Below, piece after piece: positions 17,393 to 26,540 of a stretch of DNA of 64,000 bases; the stretch's first letter is position 1; every line of letters begins with the position of its first letter. The notes beneath the pieces were generated by a model. That model was not told the DNA's origin. It ran no database searches and saw only the letters and a list, made by a program, of their open reading frames with translations. The position numbers and the translations under genes are program-made. This DNA is from an uncultured bacterium (GTDB lineage Bacteria > Elusimicrobiota > Elusimicrobia > Elusimicrobiales > Elusimicrobiaceae), in assembly GCA_949291515.1 (NCBI GenBank), contig CASEVY010000010.1, positions 1 to 64,000 on the forward strand. The letters are read 5' to 3'.

Positions 17393-18418
17393 ATGCTGAT
17401 AGACTATTTAGGCGGACTGCTTTCCAACGATATGGGAATGGACCTTGGTACGGCCAACTGTCTGATATACGTAAAGGACAAAGGGATAGTGCTTAGGGAG
17501 CCTTCGGTAGTAGCGTTGGACAGAGACAGCGGAGAAGTGAAGGCTGTAGGCAGCAAAGCCAAGCAGATGCTTGGCAGAACGCCTGCCAATATAGTCGCAG
17601 TACGCCCGATGAAGAACGGCGTCATCGCCGATTTCGAAGTAACGCAGGAGATGATAAGATACTTCATCAGGAGCGTACATACCAGGAAGAGCCTGCTTAG
17701 GCCGAGAATAGTTATAGGGATACCTTCGGATATAACGGGGGTGGAGCGCAGAGCGGTGGAAGACGCCGCTAAACAGGCTGGAGCCAGAGAGGTTTATCTT
17801 ATAGAGGAACCTATGGCTTCGGCTATGGGCGCGGACCTGCCTATAACGGAGCCGCACGCCAGTATGATAGTGGATATCGGCGGCGGCACTACGGAGATAG
17901 CGGTAATATCATTGGGCGGTATGGTAGTAGCCAAATCCATTGATATAGCGGGCGACGAAATTACCGACTGCATTATCCAATATTTTAAGAAGAAATACAA
18001 TCTTATCATCGGCGAAACTACGGCCGAGGACGTAAAGATAAATATCGGTTCGGTCTATCCTCTGGAAGAGGAAAAGACTATGGAAGTAAAGGGAAGGGAT
18101 CAAACTCAGGGTTTGCCCAGAACGATGACTGTCACTTCCGAAGAGATAAGGCAAGCCTTGCTTGAGCCGGTCCGCGCGATAGTGGAGCTGGTAAAGAGCA
18201 CATTGGAAGAGACTCCCCCGGAACTGGCGGCGGATTTGGTTGACCGCGGCTTGGTAGTGGCGGGCGGCGGCTCTCTTTTAAGAGGCATTACCGAACTTAT
18301 CCGCAAAGAGACCGATATCCCGGTACACAGAGCGGCGGATCCGTTAAGCTGCGTGGCTTTGGGGACGGGGAAATATTTGGAATTTTTGGCAGAAGGGAAA
18401 TTTAAAAAGTTCCTGTAA
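17393..18418 (+). CDS. mreB: Rod shape-determining protein MreB
   Basis: 341 residues, the usual length for this bacterial actin that directs the elongasome. Phosphate 1 loop [31 protein letters not shown], phosphate 2 loop [17 protein letters not shown] and adenosine motif [14 protein letters not shown] are intact. ATG 17393 follows the rplQ stop by one base, so it is co-transcribed and probably translationally coupled to the ribosomal operon. A terminator follows, separating it from mreC. Confidence 0.97.
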   Translation: MLIDYLGGLLSNDMGMDLGTANCLIYVKDKGIVLREPSVVALDRDSGEVKAVGSKAKQMLGRTPANIVAVRPMKNGVIADFEVTQEMIRYFIRSVHTRKSLLRPRIVIGIPSDITGVERRAVEDAAKQAGAREVYLIEEPMASAMGADLPITEPHASMIVDIGGGTTEIAVISLGGMVVAKSIDIAGDEITDCIIQYFKKKYNLIIGETTAEDVKINIGSVYPLEEEKTMEVKGRDQTQGLPRTMTVTSEEIRQALLEPVRAIVELVKSTLEETPPELAADLVDRGLVVAGGGSLLRGITELIRKETDIPVHRAADPLSCVALGTGKYLEFLAEGKFKKFL

Positions 18419-18434
18419 TTGTTTTTAGTACAAT

Positions 18435-18475
18435 AAAGCGGGAGCCGCCTTGGTTTAAGGAGGTTCCCGCTTTCG
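18435..18475 (+). terminator. Terminator after mreB
   Basis: Stem AAAGCGGGA/TCCCGCTTT (18435-18443 with 18465-18473), extended inside by further pairs, followed by TTCGCTTT. It ends the superoperon. The T tract is short, so read-through into mreC is possible. Confidence 0.65.
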
Positions 18476-18615
18476 CTTTATAAGGCGCCGAAGCCGATAT
18501 TTGCACTGCGGAAAAAGGCGGGCGGTTTTAATTGGCCGTTTGTGTTATGCAAACGGGAAGGAACGGCGCGAGAACGTTTTGATTTCATATAAGATTAGGG
18601 CTTATTGCAATATTT

Positions 18616-19488
18616 ATGGAAAGGAAAAAGAAGAATTTAACGGCGTATGAAAGGGGGTATTCAAAGATATTGCCTTGCGTGTTTGCGATAATATCTTTGT
18701 TTATAATACTGTTGCCTTTACAGACGACAATAAATTCTGTCAGAATGTTGCTTTCGTACATATTTATACCTCAGTTGAGGGCTTCGCACGGGGTAACTCA
18801 GTATTTGGGCGGAGTTAACGAAACGGTAGGCAATTTGCTAAAAGTTGCGGAAGAAAACGCCATACTTAAAGAGGAAATAGCTTTGTTAAAAATACAGACT
18901 TCTAAAATGGAGAGTTTGGAAAAAGAGAATGAACGTTTGGCTTCCGCTTTGCAGCTTAGCAGGCAAGAGCGATGGCGCGGAGTATGGGCTAAGGTGGCGT
19001 ATAGGGAGCCTTCAAGGCGCGGCAGCGTGATAATAGACAAAGGCGCGGACGACGGGGTGGAACTCCGTTCTCCGGTTATAGCGATACAAAATGGGGCAGC
19101 CGGTTTGGCGGGTAACGTGGTGGAAGTAACGCCGAAGACGGCGAAGGTAATGCTTCTTAACGACGAGGATTTTTCCGCCGCAGCCAGAGTCGAAAGCAAA
19201 GGGGCGGAAGGATTGATATCTGGCAACGGGAACAATGGCGTTAATTTAAAATATCTGCCTTTGGAAAGCTCGGTAGAGAAAGGCGATAAAGTATACACGT
19301 CATCTTCCGGAGCATTGTTTCCCGACGGTATTTTGATTGGGGAGATTCGTGAAACCGGATATGAAAGCAAAAAGAGTTACGATACTTCTCTCACCTCAAA
19401 ACTTAGGCCGGTAATAGACGGCGGCAGCGTAAAAGAGGTTTTTGTTATGCCTGCATTAAGGCGCGGCGGCGAGGGTAAAAATGCTTAA
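18616..19488 (+). CDS. mreC: Rod shape-determining protein MreC
   Basis: 290 residues: a short basic N terminus, one membrane segment at about residues 18-40, a coiled coil at about 75-110 (rich in Leu and Glu, KVAEENAILKEEIALLKIQ) and the periplasmic beta domains with VIIDKGADDGVELRSPVI and GNGNNGVNLKYLPLESSVEKGD. MreC links MreB to the wall synthases. No clear Shine-Dalgarno precedes ATG 18616. Confidence 0.93.
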   Translation: MERKKKNLTAYERGYSKILPCVFAIISLFIILLPLQTTINSVRMLLSYIFIPQLRASHGVTQYLGGVNETVGNLLKVAEENAILKEEIALLKIQTSKMESLEKENERLASALQLSRQERWRGVWAKVAYREPSRRGSVIIDKGADDGVELRSPVIAIQNGAAGLAGNVVEVTPKTAKVMLLNDEDFSAAARVESKGAEGLISGNGNNGVNLKYLPLESSVEKGDKVYTSSSGALFPDGILIGEIRETGYESKKSYDTSLTSKLRPVIDGGSVKEVFVMPALRRGGEGKNA

Positions 19489-19993
19489 ATTTTTAAACGC
19501 TTTTTTAATTTTTATAGTAGCGACGATATTAAACTGGACGGCGATAGAGTTATTCGCGCCGCTGGACATAAATATCGGGATAATGTTGATATTTTCGATA
19601 ATAATGGCCGGGATACTGAGCGAAGCGGGCGGATATTCCTTCGCGTTTATGAGCGGACTGTTCTTGGATTTTTTCAGCGACACTTTGTTTGGCGGATACG
19701 CTTTGGTTTTCACTTTGATAATGTTTGTATTTTACCGCATAGACGACAAAATAGATTTTAAGGATATGGGGCCGCAGATAGTCATAACCACCGCGCTTAA
19801 TTTGTTATGCGTGGTGTTGTACGGATTAAGCGGCATAATATTTACCGGCGGATTTTTGTGGCAAGGTCTTAAGAGCTTTATTGCCGGTTCGGTATTGACC
19901 GGTCTGTTTATGCCGTTTATATATATATTTGTGACGAAGTATTTGCTTTTTAAAGTTTTTAAAGAAAACAATGAAAACAAAACCCTTTTTTAA
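19481..19993 (+). CDS. mreD: Rod shape-determining protein MreD
   Basis: 170 residues with five or six hydrophobic segments, the size and topology of MreD. The pattern FAPLDINIGIMLIF and FMSGLFLDFFSDTLFGGYAL is characteristic, including the acidic residues in the FLDFFSD stretch. It overlaps the end of mreC by eight bases and the start of mrdA by 23 bases. Confidence 0.88.
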   Translation: MLKFLNAFLIFIVATILNWTAIELFAPLDINIGIMLIFSIIMAGILSEAGGYSFAFMSGLFLDFFSDTLFGGYALVFTLIMFVFYRIDDKIDFKDMGPQIVITTALNLLCVVLYGLSGIIFTGGFLWQGLKSFIAGSVLTGLFMPFIYIFVTKYLLFKVFKENNENKTLF

Positions 19994-21749
19994 TTTATCA
20001 AGACTTAAGCATTTGTTGATTTTGGCGTATTTGGCGGCAGCGGTAATAGCGATAAGACTGATAGACATACAATTTATTTCGCACAGCCGCTACACGCAGG
20101 CGGCGGAGCAGAATCGCACGCAGATTTTGTATCAGACGGCGCCTCGCGGGCGGATATTGGCGGCGGGCGGCGAGGTCTTGGCGGGCAGCCAGCCGGCATT
20201 CAGCTTATACTATTTACCCGCATTCGAACAGAACAGCCAGGACTATCTGGAGAGTTTAAGCTCGGACATTGCCAATTATCTGGGCGAGGACAAAGAGAAA
20301 CTTCTTAGACTTTTGAAGAAAGCCGACAAAAGCGGCAAGGCAATAGCTTTGGCGCAGAATATATCTCCCAAAACGGCATTTTCATTTGCGGAACTGCAAA
20401 GTTATTATTCCGGATTATATCTTCTTGAAGAAAGTAAACGCTATTATCCCTCGGGCGCTTTTTTGGCGCATTTATTGGGATATATGGGGACGATGGACAA
20501 TAAATTTTGGTCTTTGCGCGACGACAGTTTGGACTATCGTTTAAACTCCAAGATAGGCAAGAGCGGTATAGAAAAACGTTATGAGAGCGAACTAAAAGGG
20601 CGCGACGGCGGGCTGTTGTTGGAAGTCGACTATATGGGGCGCGTCAAGAAGAAGATAAAAGACAATTACGGCCGCGCCGGCGCAGACGTTTATACTACGA
20701 TAAATTATGACGTACAGAAAGCCGCTGAAGAGGGAATAAAAAATTCGATAACTGGGCGCGGCGCGGTAGTGGCTTTGGACCCAAGAAGCGGCGCGGTGCT
20801 GGCGATGGTATCTGCGCCGGATTTCGATCCAAATATATTTGTGCCTTTTTCGGACGAGGAACGTACTGTTCTCAAGCGCTCGATACCGGAGTATAATTTG
20901 GCGATACAGGGCTTGTATCCGCCCGCTTCGACATTTAAATCCATCACCGCGATAGCGGGTTTGGAAACGGGCCGTTTAAAAGTGGAAGAGGAAACAACCT
21001 GCGACGGTAAAGTATATATGAACGGGCGGGAGTTTAAGTGCTGGAAGAAGCACGGCCCGCACATCGATTTTTGGGAAGGAATGGCGCAGTCCTGCGACGT
21101 GTATTTTTATGAGTTGGGCAGCAAAGTGGGCGCTTCTCACATAGAACGGATACAGAGGCTGTTTCGTTTTGGGCGGCAGACGGGTATAGATTTGCCTGGA
21201 GAGAAGTCCGGCAATATTTACGGGCCCAGCAAGCGCGCGCGCAATAAGACATATTGGTTCGGCGGAGACACTTTAAATTTATCTATAGGCCAGGGCGAAT
21301 TGCTTTTGACGCCGATACAGATGGCGGTATTTGCGTCCACTTTGGCCAATAAGGGGAATATATGGCGTCCGTATTATGTAGATAAGGTGGTAAGCGCGGA
21401 AGGGGAAACTCTTTTCAAAGCGGAGCCTGATTTGTTAAGCCGAGTTGAATTAAAGCCGGGCGTATTTGATATTATCTCCAAGGCATTAAAGGGCGTGGTG
21501 GATAATGCCACCGGGCGCGCGGCGAAGGTGGAAGGGATAGAAGTTCACGGCAAGACGGGTACGGCGCAAAATCCGCACGGCGACGACCACGGTTGGTTTA
21601 TGGCTTTTGCCAATAGGCCCGGCGAGGAGCCCGATTTGGCCGTTGCGGTATTTGTTGAGTTCGGCAAAGGTGGCGCGGGCGCGGCTGCGCCGATAGCGCG
21701 CGAGATTATAAAAACATATTATGGGGTAGGGCGGGAAAATGTTAAGTAA
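19971..21749 (+). CDS. mrdA: Penicillin-binding protein 2 (peptidoglycan transpeptidase)
   Basis: 592 residues. A single N-terminal membrane segment, a dimerisation domain beginning near QTAPRGRILAAGGEVLAG, and a C-terminal transpeptidase domain. The active-site motifs are complete: SXXK as STFK in YPPASTFKSITA, SXD as SCD in MAQSCDVYFYELG, and KTG in VHGKTGTAQNPHG. It crosslinks lateral-wall peptidoglycan together with RodA, whose gene follows. Confidence 0.97.
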   Translation: MKTKPFFNLSRLKHLLILAYLAAAVIAIRLIDIQFISHSRYTQAAEQNRTQILYQTAPRGRILAAGGEVLAGSQPAFSLYYLPAFEQNSQDYLESLSSDIANYLGEDKEKLLRLLKKADKSGKAIALAQNISPKTAFSFAELQSYYSGLYLLEESKRYYPSGAFLAHLLGYMGTMDNKFWSLRDDSLDYRLNSKIGKSGIEKRYESELKGRDGGLLLEVDYMGRVKKKIKDNYGRAGADVYTTINYDVQKAAEEGIKNSITGRGAVVALDPRSGAVLAMVSAPDFDPNIFVPFSDEERTVLKRSIPEYNLAIQGLYPPASTFKSITAIAGLETGRLKVEEETTCDGKVYMNGREFKCWKKHGPHIDFWEGMAQSCDVYFYELGSKVGASHIERIQRLFRFGRQTGIDLPGEKSGNIYGPSKRARNKTYWFGGDTLNLSIGQGELLLTPIQMAVFASTLANKGNIWRPYYVDKVVSAEGETLFKAEPDLLSRVELKPGVFDIISKALKGVVDNATGRAAKVEGIEVHGKTGTAQNPHGDDHGWFMAFANRPGEEPDLAVAVFVEFGKGGAGAAAPIAREIIKTYYGVGRENVK

Positions 21750-23091
21750 GTTATATACGTCCGAGCAGTCTATAAAGCGGCGGAAATTGGATTATGTAAT
21801 ACTGGCCTGCGTATCTTTGCTGGCGGCGGTTGGTTTTTTTATAGTGCTTTCCGCGGTTAGCGGGCTTTCTTACGGTGCGGGCGTTATAAGGACGCATTTG
21901 ATAGCTTTGCCCGTGGCTGCGGGCGCATTTATATTTGGCTGGCTGTTCAATTATCAAATATATAACGAACAATACAAAACTCTTTATGCGCTTATTATAG
22001 CTATGCTTATAGGGGTGCTGATATTTGGGGTGGTGTCGAGGGGGTCTAATTCTTGGTTCAGATTGGGTTTTATATCGCTGCAGCCGGCTGAGCTTTGCCG
22101 CATAGCCACTATACTTATAGCTGCGGCGTTTCTTACCAGGAACTATCAATCTGTAAAGGAAGCCAAGACTTTGGTATGGCTGGCCTTGCTGATACTGCCG
22201 ATTTTCGCGCTTATAATGAAGCAGCCTGATTTCTCTTCCATAGTGGTAACGGCGCCGGCTTTGCTTATTTTGCTTTACGCGGCGGGCGTGAATACTTTTT
22301 ATTTCGTTTTGCTTGTGGCTTTTGGGGTATCGGCTGCTTTGTTCCCGATAATATGGACTTTTATCACTTTACACCCCGAGATAACCCAAGACAGCCTATT
22401 GCTTTACACGATAGGGCAGATGTCGTCGGATTGGGCATATATCGCCGGTTTTTGCGGTGCGGTAATGGCGGCTGGTTTTGCGATAATGTATATTTTAAGA
22501 CAGTTTAGGGTGTATATCGCGCCGATATTCGTGTTGATAATGTCCGGCGTTATAATAGCGGGTTTTTTCTCCGGCTTGTTCGTAAACAAACAGATGAAGA
22601 ATTATCAGCGCAAACGAGTGGAGGCGTTTTTGGCGCCCAACTCCGATCCAAAGGGCGCGGGATATAATGTATTGCAGGCGCAGATAGCGATGGGTTCGGG
22701 CGGAGTATTGGGGAAAGGGTTCTTTTCCGGCACGCAATCCAGGCTGGGCTTTGTGCCTGAGCGCCATACCGACTTTATTTTGGCGGTGCTTGGCGAGGAA
22801 ACGGGCCTTATGGGTACATTGTTCGTTTTGACTTTGTATATTATACTTTTATGGCGTACGGCATATATAGCTGCGCTTTCTAGCGACAGATACGGCTATT
22901 TGGTATGCTGCGGGATATTCGGGATATTCTTCGTATATATGATATTTAACTTCGGCATGCTGATAGGCTTGGTGCCAGTAGCCGGGATACCTTTGCCGTT
23001 TATTTCATACGGCGGATCGAACTTGGTTGCCAGTATGTGGGCATTTGGGATAGTGGAATCGGTATACAGGCGCAGATTATCGATAATCTAA
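21739..23091 (+). CDS. rodA: Rod shape-determining protein RodA (SEDS glycosyltransferase)
   Basis: 450 residues with about ten membrane segments. SEDS family marks: SRGSNSWFRLGFISLQPAEL, KQPDFSSIVVTAPALLI, and the C-terminal VAGIPLPFISYGGSNLVASM. RodA polymerises lipid II as the partner of PBP2. It overlaps mrdA by 11 bases. Confidence 0.96.
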   Translation: MLSKLYTSEQSIKRRKLDYVILACVSLLAAVGFFIVLSAVSGLSYGAGVIRTHLIALPVAAGAFIFGWLFNYQIYNEQYKTLYALIIAMLIGVLIFGVVSRGSNSWFRLGFISLQPAELCRIATILIAAAFLTRNYQSVKEAKTLVWLALLILPIFALIMKQPDFSSIVVTAPALLILLYAAGVNTFYFVLLVAFGVSAALFPIIWTFITLHPEITQDSLLLYTIGQMSSDWAYIAGFCGAVMAAGFAIMYILRQFRVYIAPIFVLIMSGVIIAGFFSGLFVNKQMKNYQRKRVEAFLAPNSDPKGAGYNVLQAQIAMGSGGVLGKGFFSGTQSRLGFVPERHTDFILAVLGEETGLMGTLFVLTLYIILLWRTAYIAALSSDRYGYLVCCGIFGIFFVYMIFNFGMLIGLVPVAGIPLPFISYGGSNLVASMWAFGIVESVYRRRLSII

Positions 23092-23098
23092 AAATGGT

Positions 23099-23761
23099 AT
23101 GATAGAAACAGAGAAGAATTTCAAATACAGAATAAGAATGAGCAAGAGCAGTGAATCTCTGCCCCGTTCGCAAGTCAGGAGTATGCTTGGCGAAGCGATA
23201 AAACAAAGCGGCGTGAACTACGCGCTTGGCAAGAGCGGGCCCAAAATAGCATTGGGGCCGTGCAGCGGGGAAGGCGAGGCGAGCATAAGCGAATATGCCG
23301 ACATATGCCTGAAGGAGAGTATTGACGTTGAAGAGTTAAGACTGAAATTGTCGCCCCATATAAGCGGCGGTTTTAGCGTTGAAGAAATAAATGAAATCCC
23401 TTACGGTTTGTGCTCGCTGGAATCTTTATGCGAGTATGCGGGGTATATAATAAGCCCGATAGACGGGGCTAAGTTTAAGGCCATGGACAGGTGTAAGGCG
23501 GAAATTGAAATCCCGCACGAAAACGGAATAAGGGAATTTAAGTCGGTCAGGCGTTTAATTTACGATATGAAAGAGCTTGGCCGCGACGAAGTGGAAATAA
23601 TAATAAAGCTGGCCACGCTAAGAAGTTTTGGCTTAGAGCGGATTTTAACGGCGTTGCTCGGCCTGGAAGGCGGCGTGAGCGGGCTAAAGAAGCTGCGGCG
23701 CGAACTGTATTGGTTAAACGCGCAGGGTTCTTTGGAACCGTTGCGGCAGGAGAAAAATTAG
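23099..23761 (+). CDS. DUF2344 (TIGR03936-like) protein
   Basis: 220 residues. It resembles the DUF2344 family, which in many bacteria follows a radical SAM protein and precedes ribonuclease G. Seen: an N-terminal FKYRIRMSK, the PKIALGP segment, and VEEINEIPYGLCSLESLCEYAGY. The family's function is not established. Here no radical SAM gene is adjacent; the protein lies directly between rodA and rng, which keeps half of the known context. The N-terminal part is divergent from the usual family pattern. Confidence 0.72.
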   Translation: MIETEKNFKYRIRMSKSSESLPRSQVRSMLGEAIKQSGVNYALGKSGPKIALGPCSGEGEASISEYADICLKESIDVEELRLKLSPHISGGFSVEEINEIPYGLCSLESLCEYAGYIISPIDGAKFKAMDRCKAEIEIPHENGIREFKSVRRLIYDMKELGRDEVEIIIKLATLRSFGLERILTALLGLEGGVSGLKKLRRELYWLNAQGSLEPLRQEKN

Positions 23762-23764
23762 AAG

Positions 23765-25216
23765 ATGAAAAAACTTTCGGATAATCCAAAAATAGAAGTG
23801 CTGGTAAACACCTCTTTCGAGGAGACCAGAATAGCGATACTTGAAGACGGCGTCCTTTCGGAACTGATGTGGGAAAGGCGCGGCTCTTTGAATATAGTGG
23901 GCAATATCTATAAGGCGGTGGTGGAGAACGTGCTGCCGGGGATATCGAGCGCATTTTTAAATATCGGATACGAAAAGAACGCGTATTTGTACATTTCCGA
24001 TGTGATAGAAGGCGACAAACGACCCATAGACAAGATACTTTACAAAGGCCAGGAGATAATGGTCCAGGTGGTCAAAGACGCCATCGGCACTAAAGGAATG
24101 AAGGTTACTATGGACGTTACTTTGCCGGGCCGATATTTGGTGCTTACGCCAAATCAGCGTTTTGTCGGAGTGTCGAAAAATATCGAGGACGAAGCCCAGC
24201 GCGAAAGGCTTAACTCGATGGTGGAGAAACTCGCGGAAAAATATTTGGACGGTATGGGCTGTATAGTTCGCACTGAAGCCGAGGAAGCCAGTGAGGAAGA
24301 GTTGGAAAAAGAAATCAAATATCTATACCGCCAGTGGAAGACGATAATAACCAAATTTGAGCGTGCGCCTTCCCCGTCTATATTGCACGAGGATATGGAC
24401 GGCGTTTTGCAAGTGTCACGGGATATACTTTCCGAAGACGTGAAAGTGTATATGCTTGACAATAAAAAGGATTATGAAAAGGTAGTGGATTTCGTATCCA
24501 AAATATCGCCCGAACTTAAAGACAGGATAAAACTGTACAAAGGCAAGACGCCGATATTCGAGGCTTTTAATATCGAGCCCGAAATAGAAAAGCTGCGCCG
24601 CATCAAACTGCCTTTGGAAAACGGCGGCAGTATTATCATACAGGAAGCGGAATCGCTGTGCGCGATAGACGTTAATACCGGGAAATTTACTGGGAGCAAA
24701 TCTCAGGAAGAGACTGTAACCCAGACCAATATAGAAGCGGCCTACGCTATAGCGCATCAGCTTAGGCTAAGGAATATCGGCGGCATTATAGTTATAGACT
24801 TTATCGATATGAAGAAAGCCTCCAACCGCCACAAAGTGGTGGACGCCTTAAACGACGCGGTAAAACGCGACAGGGCGAAGATAAGAATATTGCCGATTAC
24901 GAGGCTGGGCCTGGTGGAAATGACGCGCGAACGCAAGAAGGAAAGCACCGGCAGTCTGATAACTGAAGAATGCCCCCAGTGCCACGGCAGCGGGCGCGTG
25001 CTTTCGGCCGAGAGCATGAGGATAAAAGTCCAGCGCGAGATATACGATCTTACGCAAGGTCGTCCGGGCGGCAATTTGAGGCTTGTTTTGCACCCGCTTT
25101 TGGCCGATTATATCAAGCAGAAGCAGAGCGTGATAGAACAGAACATACACCGCAGTTTAAAAGTGCAGTCGGACCCGCAAATAGCGTGGGAAGATTATAA
25201 GATTGTGTTAGAGTAA
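23765..25216 (+). CDS. rng: Ribonuclease E/G family endoribonuclease
   Basis: 483 residues, the RNase G size. An S1-like domain starts near KIEVLVNTSFEETRIAILEDG; the catalytic aspartates lie in LCAIDVNTGKFTGS and IVIDFIDMKKASN; the zinc-link is ECPQCHGSGRV. RNase G matures rRNA 5' ends and degrades mRNA. The C terminus ends shortly after the small domain, with no RNase E-type scaffold. It starts three bases after the DUF2344 gene and ends at a strong terminator. Confidence 0.96.
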   Translation: MKKLSDNPKIEVLVNTSFEETRIAILEDGVLSELMWERRGSLNIVGNIYKAVVENVLPGISSAFLNIGYEKNAYLYISDVIEGDKRPIDKILYKGQEIMVQVVKDAIGTKGMKVTMDVTLPGRYLVLTPNQRFVGVSKNIEDEAQRERLNSMVEKLAEKYLDGMGCIVRTEAEEASEEELEKEIKYLYRQWKTIITKFERAPSPSILHEDMDGVLQVSRDILSEDVKVYMLDNKKDYEKVVDFVSKISPELKDRIKLYKGKTPIFEAFNIEPEIEKLRRIKLPLENGGSIIIQEAESLCAIDVNTGKFTGSKSQEETVTQTNIEAAYAIAHQLRLRNIGGIIVIDFIDMKKASNRHKVVDALNDAVKRDRAKIRILPITRLGLVEMTRERKKESTGSLITEECPQCHGSGRVLSAESMRIKVQREIYDLTQGRPGGNLRLVLHPLLADYIKQKQSVIEQNIHRSLKVQSDPQIAWEDYKIVLE

Positions 25217-25218
25217 AA

Positions 25219-25248
25219 GAACCCCGGCTTAGGCCGGGGTTTTTTATT
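25219..25248 (+). terminator. Terminator after rng
   Basis: Perfect 8-bp stem ACCCCGGC/GCCGGGGT (25221-25228 with 25233-25240), 4-base loop, followed by TTTTTATT. Confidence 0.93.
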
Positions 25249-25313
25249 GTTTATAAACTTAGGCATATTTTTAAAGAGCAGGCGGCACATTTGATAAATT
25301 TGATTTTGTTGTA

Positions 25314-25325
25314 TAGAATATTAAC
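25314..25325 (+). promoter_or_regulatory. Candidate leaderless promoter
   Basis: TAGAAT (25314-25319) ends exactly six bases before ATG 25326 and no Shine-Dalgarno is present, so transcription would begin at or within a base of the start codon. A weak -35-like TTGATA lies at 25291-25296. Confidence 0.5.
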
Positions 25326-26351
25326 ATGAGGATATTGCTTAATAAAACGGCGGCGGTTTTTCTGGCGGTTTTACTGATAGGTGCGGCTCAGCCTGTTTTC
25401 GCCCAAGCGATTACATATCGGCAAGAGCAGCTGAAATTAATTGACCCGGACGGGGACGAAGTATTGTTGAAGCTCTTTTCGGATACGTGTAAGACCGGCA
25501 TTAAAAAATGCATAACCTTTACAAATGTTCCACCTGCCGAATCACAGCTGCGGGTTCCGCGTTTCGCGTCGGAAAATCCCGTTTTGGATATAGAGGACAA
25601 TCGCGTTGTCGACAACAGCAAAGCGGAAGCGATGTTCGATATGGAAGCTACTTTGGAAAATTTGAAAAACATAATGAAAAACGGAGAGTATAGAATTTCT
25701 CTCGGTACGATGCATCGCTGGGCGTTAAAAGATTTTCTTTCGGCTAAAGTTGTGGCATCTAAAATATTGATGTGTCTTGCCACGGCGACTTCAGCGCGGT
25801 TTATGTATGTCGGGCAGGAAGTTCCGCTGATTGACTGGATACTTTCCCGCCAGGATAATTCCGTTACCATAGAGCAGCTTTTCGAAGAAAGCTATAATTT
25901 GAATAAAGGCAATGTCTATTTGACTGTTTTGACTATAGAAAACGTCCTTTCCGATTCGACTTTTGAGGCGGATCGGGAAAAAACGGCAGTCAACCGAAAA
26001 CTGTCCGATTTGTATGCCGGCAGTCCTAATAAATTTGGTGATTGGTATCATCTGTTCGGCACTATGCTTGCGGGGTATGCGAACGAACATGCCGAAGCCA
26101 TTGCGGATTTATACGGAGTATATAGGAAAATCAGCAGAGGTTCAAACGCCGAAAAGGCAACCATCTCCGCCGATAAGATTGGGGCTAAAATGGGGAGACA
26201 ACTTCGCCAGTTTGTATTCGACAACGATAAAGAACTGCAGAGAGAACTGGTGGAACAGATAAAGAAAAGGGATAATGCCATGAAGTATAGCCATGGCAAT
26301 TTGAAATATATAGGGCCGGACGGCAATGCCTATATCGGCTTTAACCGTTAG
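25326..26351 (+). CDS. Secreted protein of unknown family
   Basis: 341 residues. I do not recognise the family. A signal peptide is clear: MRILLNKTAAVFLAV, a hydrophobic core, then PVFAQA with probable cleavage after AQA. The mature part is about 315 residues, mixed alpha/beta in composition, with two cysteines in SDTCKTGIKKCITF that could form a disulfide, and a charged helical C-terminal third (RQFVFDNDKELQRELVEQIK). No repeats or catalytic motif were seen. It is a single-gene unit with its own terminator, like the ankyrin gene and the Sel1 gene, which are also exported proteins. Confidence 0.75.
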   Translation: MRILLNKTAAVFLAVLLIGAAQPVFAQAITYRQEQLKLIDPDGDEVLLKLFSDTCKTGIKKCITFTNVPPAESQLRVPRFASENPVLDIEDNRVVDNSKAEAMFDMEATLENLKNIMKNGEYRISLGTMHRWALKDFLSAKVVASKILMCLATATSARFMYVGQEVPLIDWILSRQDNSVTIEQLFEESYNLNKGNVYLTVLTIENVLSDSTFEADREKTAVNRKLSDLYAGSPNKFGDWYHLFGTMLAGYANEHAEAIADLYGVYRKISRGSNAEKATISADKIGAKMGRQLRQFVFDNDKELQRELVEQIKKRDNAMKYSHGNLKYIGPDGNAYIGFNR

Positions 26352-26431
26352 CTTTTAATCCGCGTGCGTACGCCTTCGGAAAGGCAAAAGGATTATTGTT
26401 TAATTTGTTATGTTTTTTGAGTTTTTTATCG

Positions 26432-26461
26432 CTCCCCCGGTTATCCGGGGGATTTTTATTT
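26432..26461 (+). terminator. Terminator after the unknown secreted gene
   Basis: Stem CCCCCGG/CCGGGGG (26434-26440 with 26445-26451), loop TTAT, then ATTTTTATTTG. The same CCCCCG-type stem followed by ATTTTTATTTG recurs at 39323-39353. Confidence 0.92.
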
Positions 26462-26528
26462 GTCTGTATTATTCCGCCATACGCGAGCGCGTGTAAATAT
26501 TAATATTAAAATGATAAATATATTTTTA

Positions 26529-26540
26529 TAAAATGTATCT
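26529..26540 (+). promoter_or_regulatory. Candidate leaderless promoter
   Basis: TAAAAT (26529-26534) ends six bases before ATG 26541. There is no Shine-Dalgarno sequence and no good -35 box. Confidence 0.5.
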
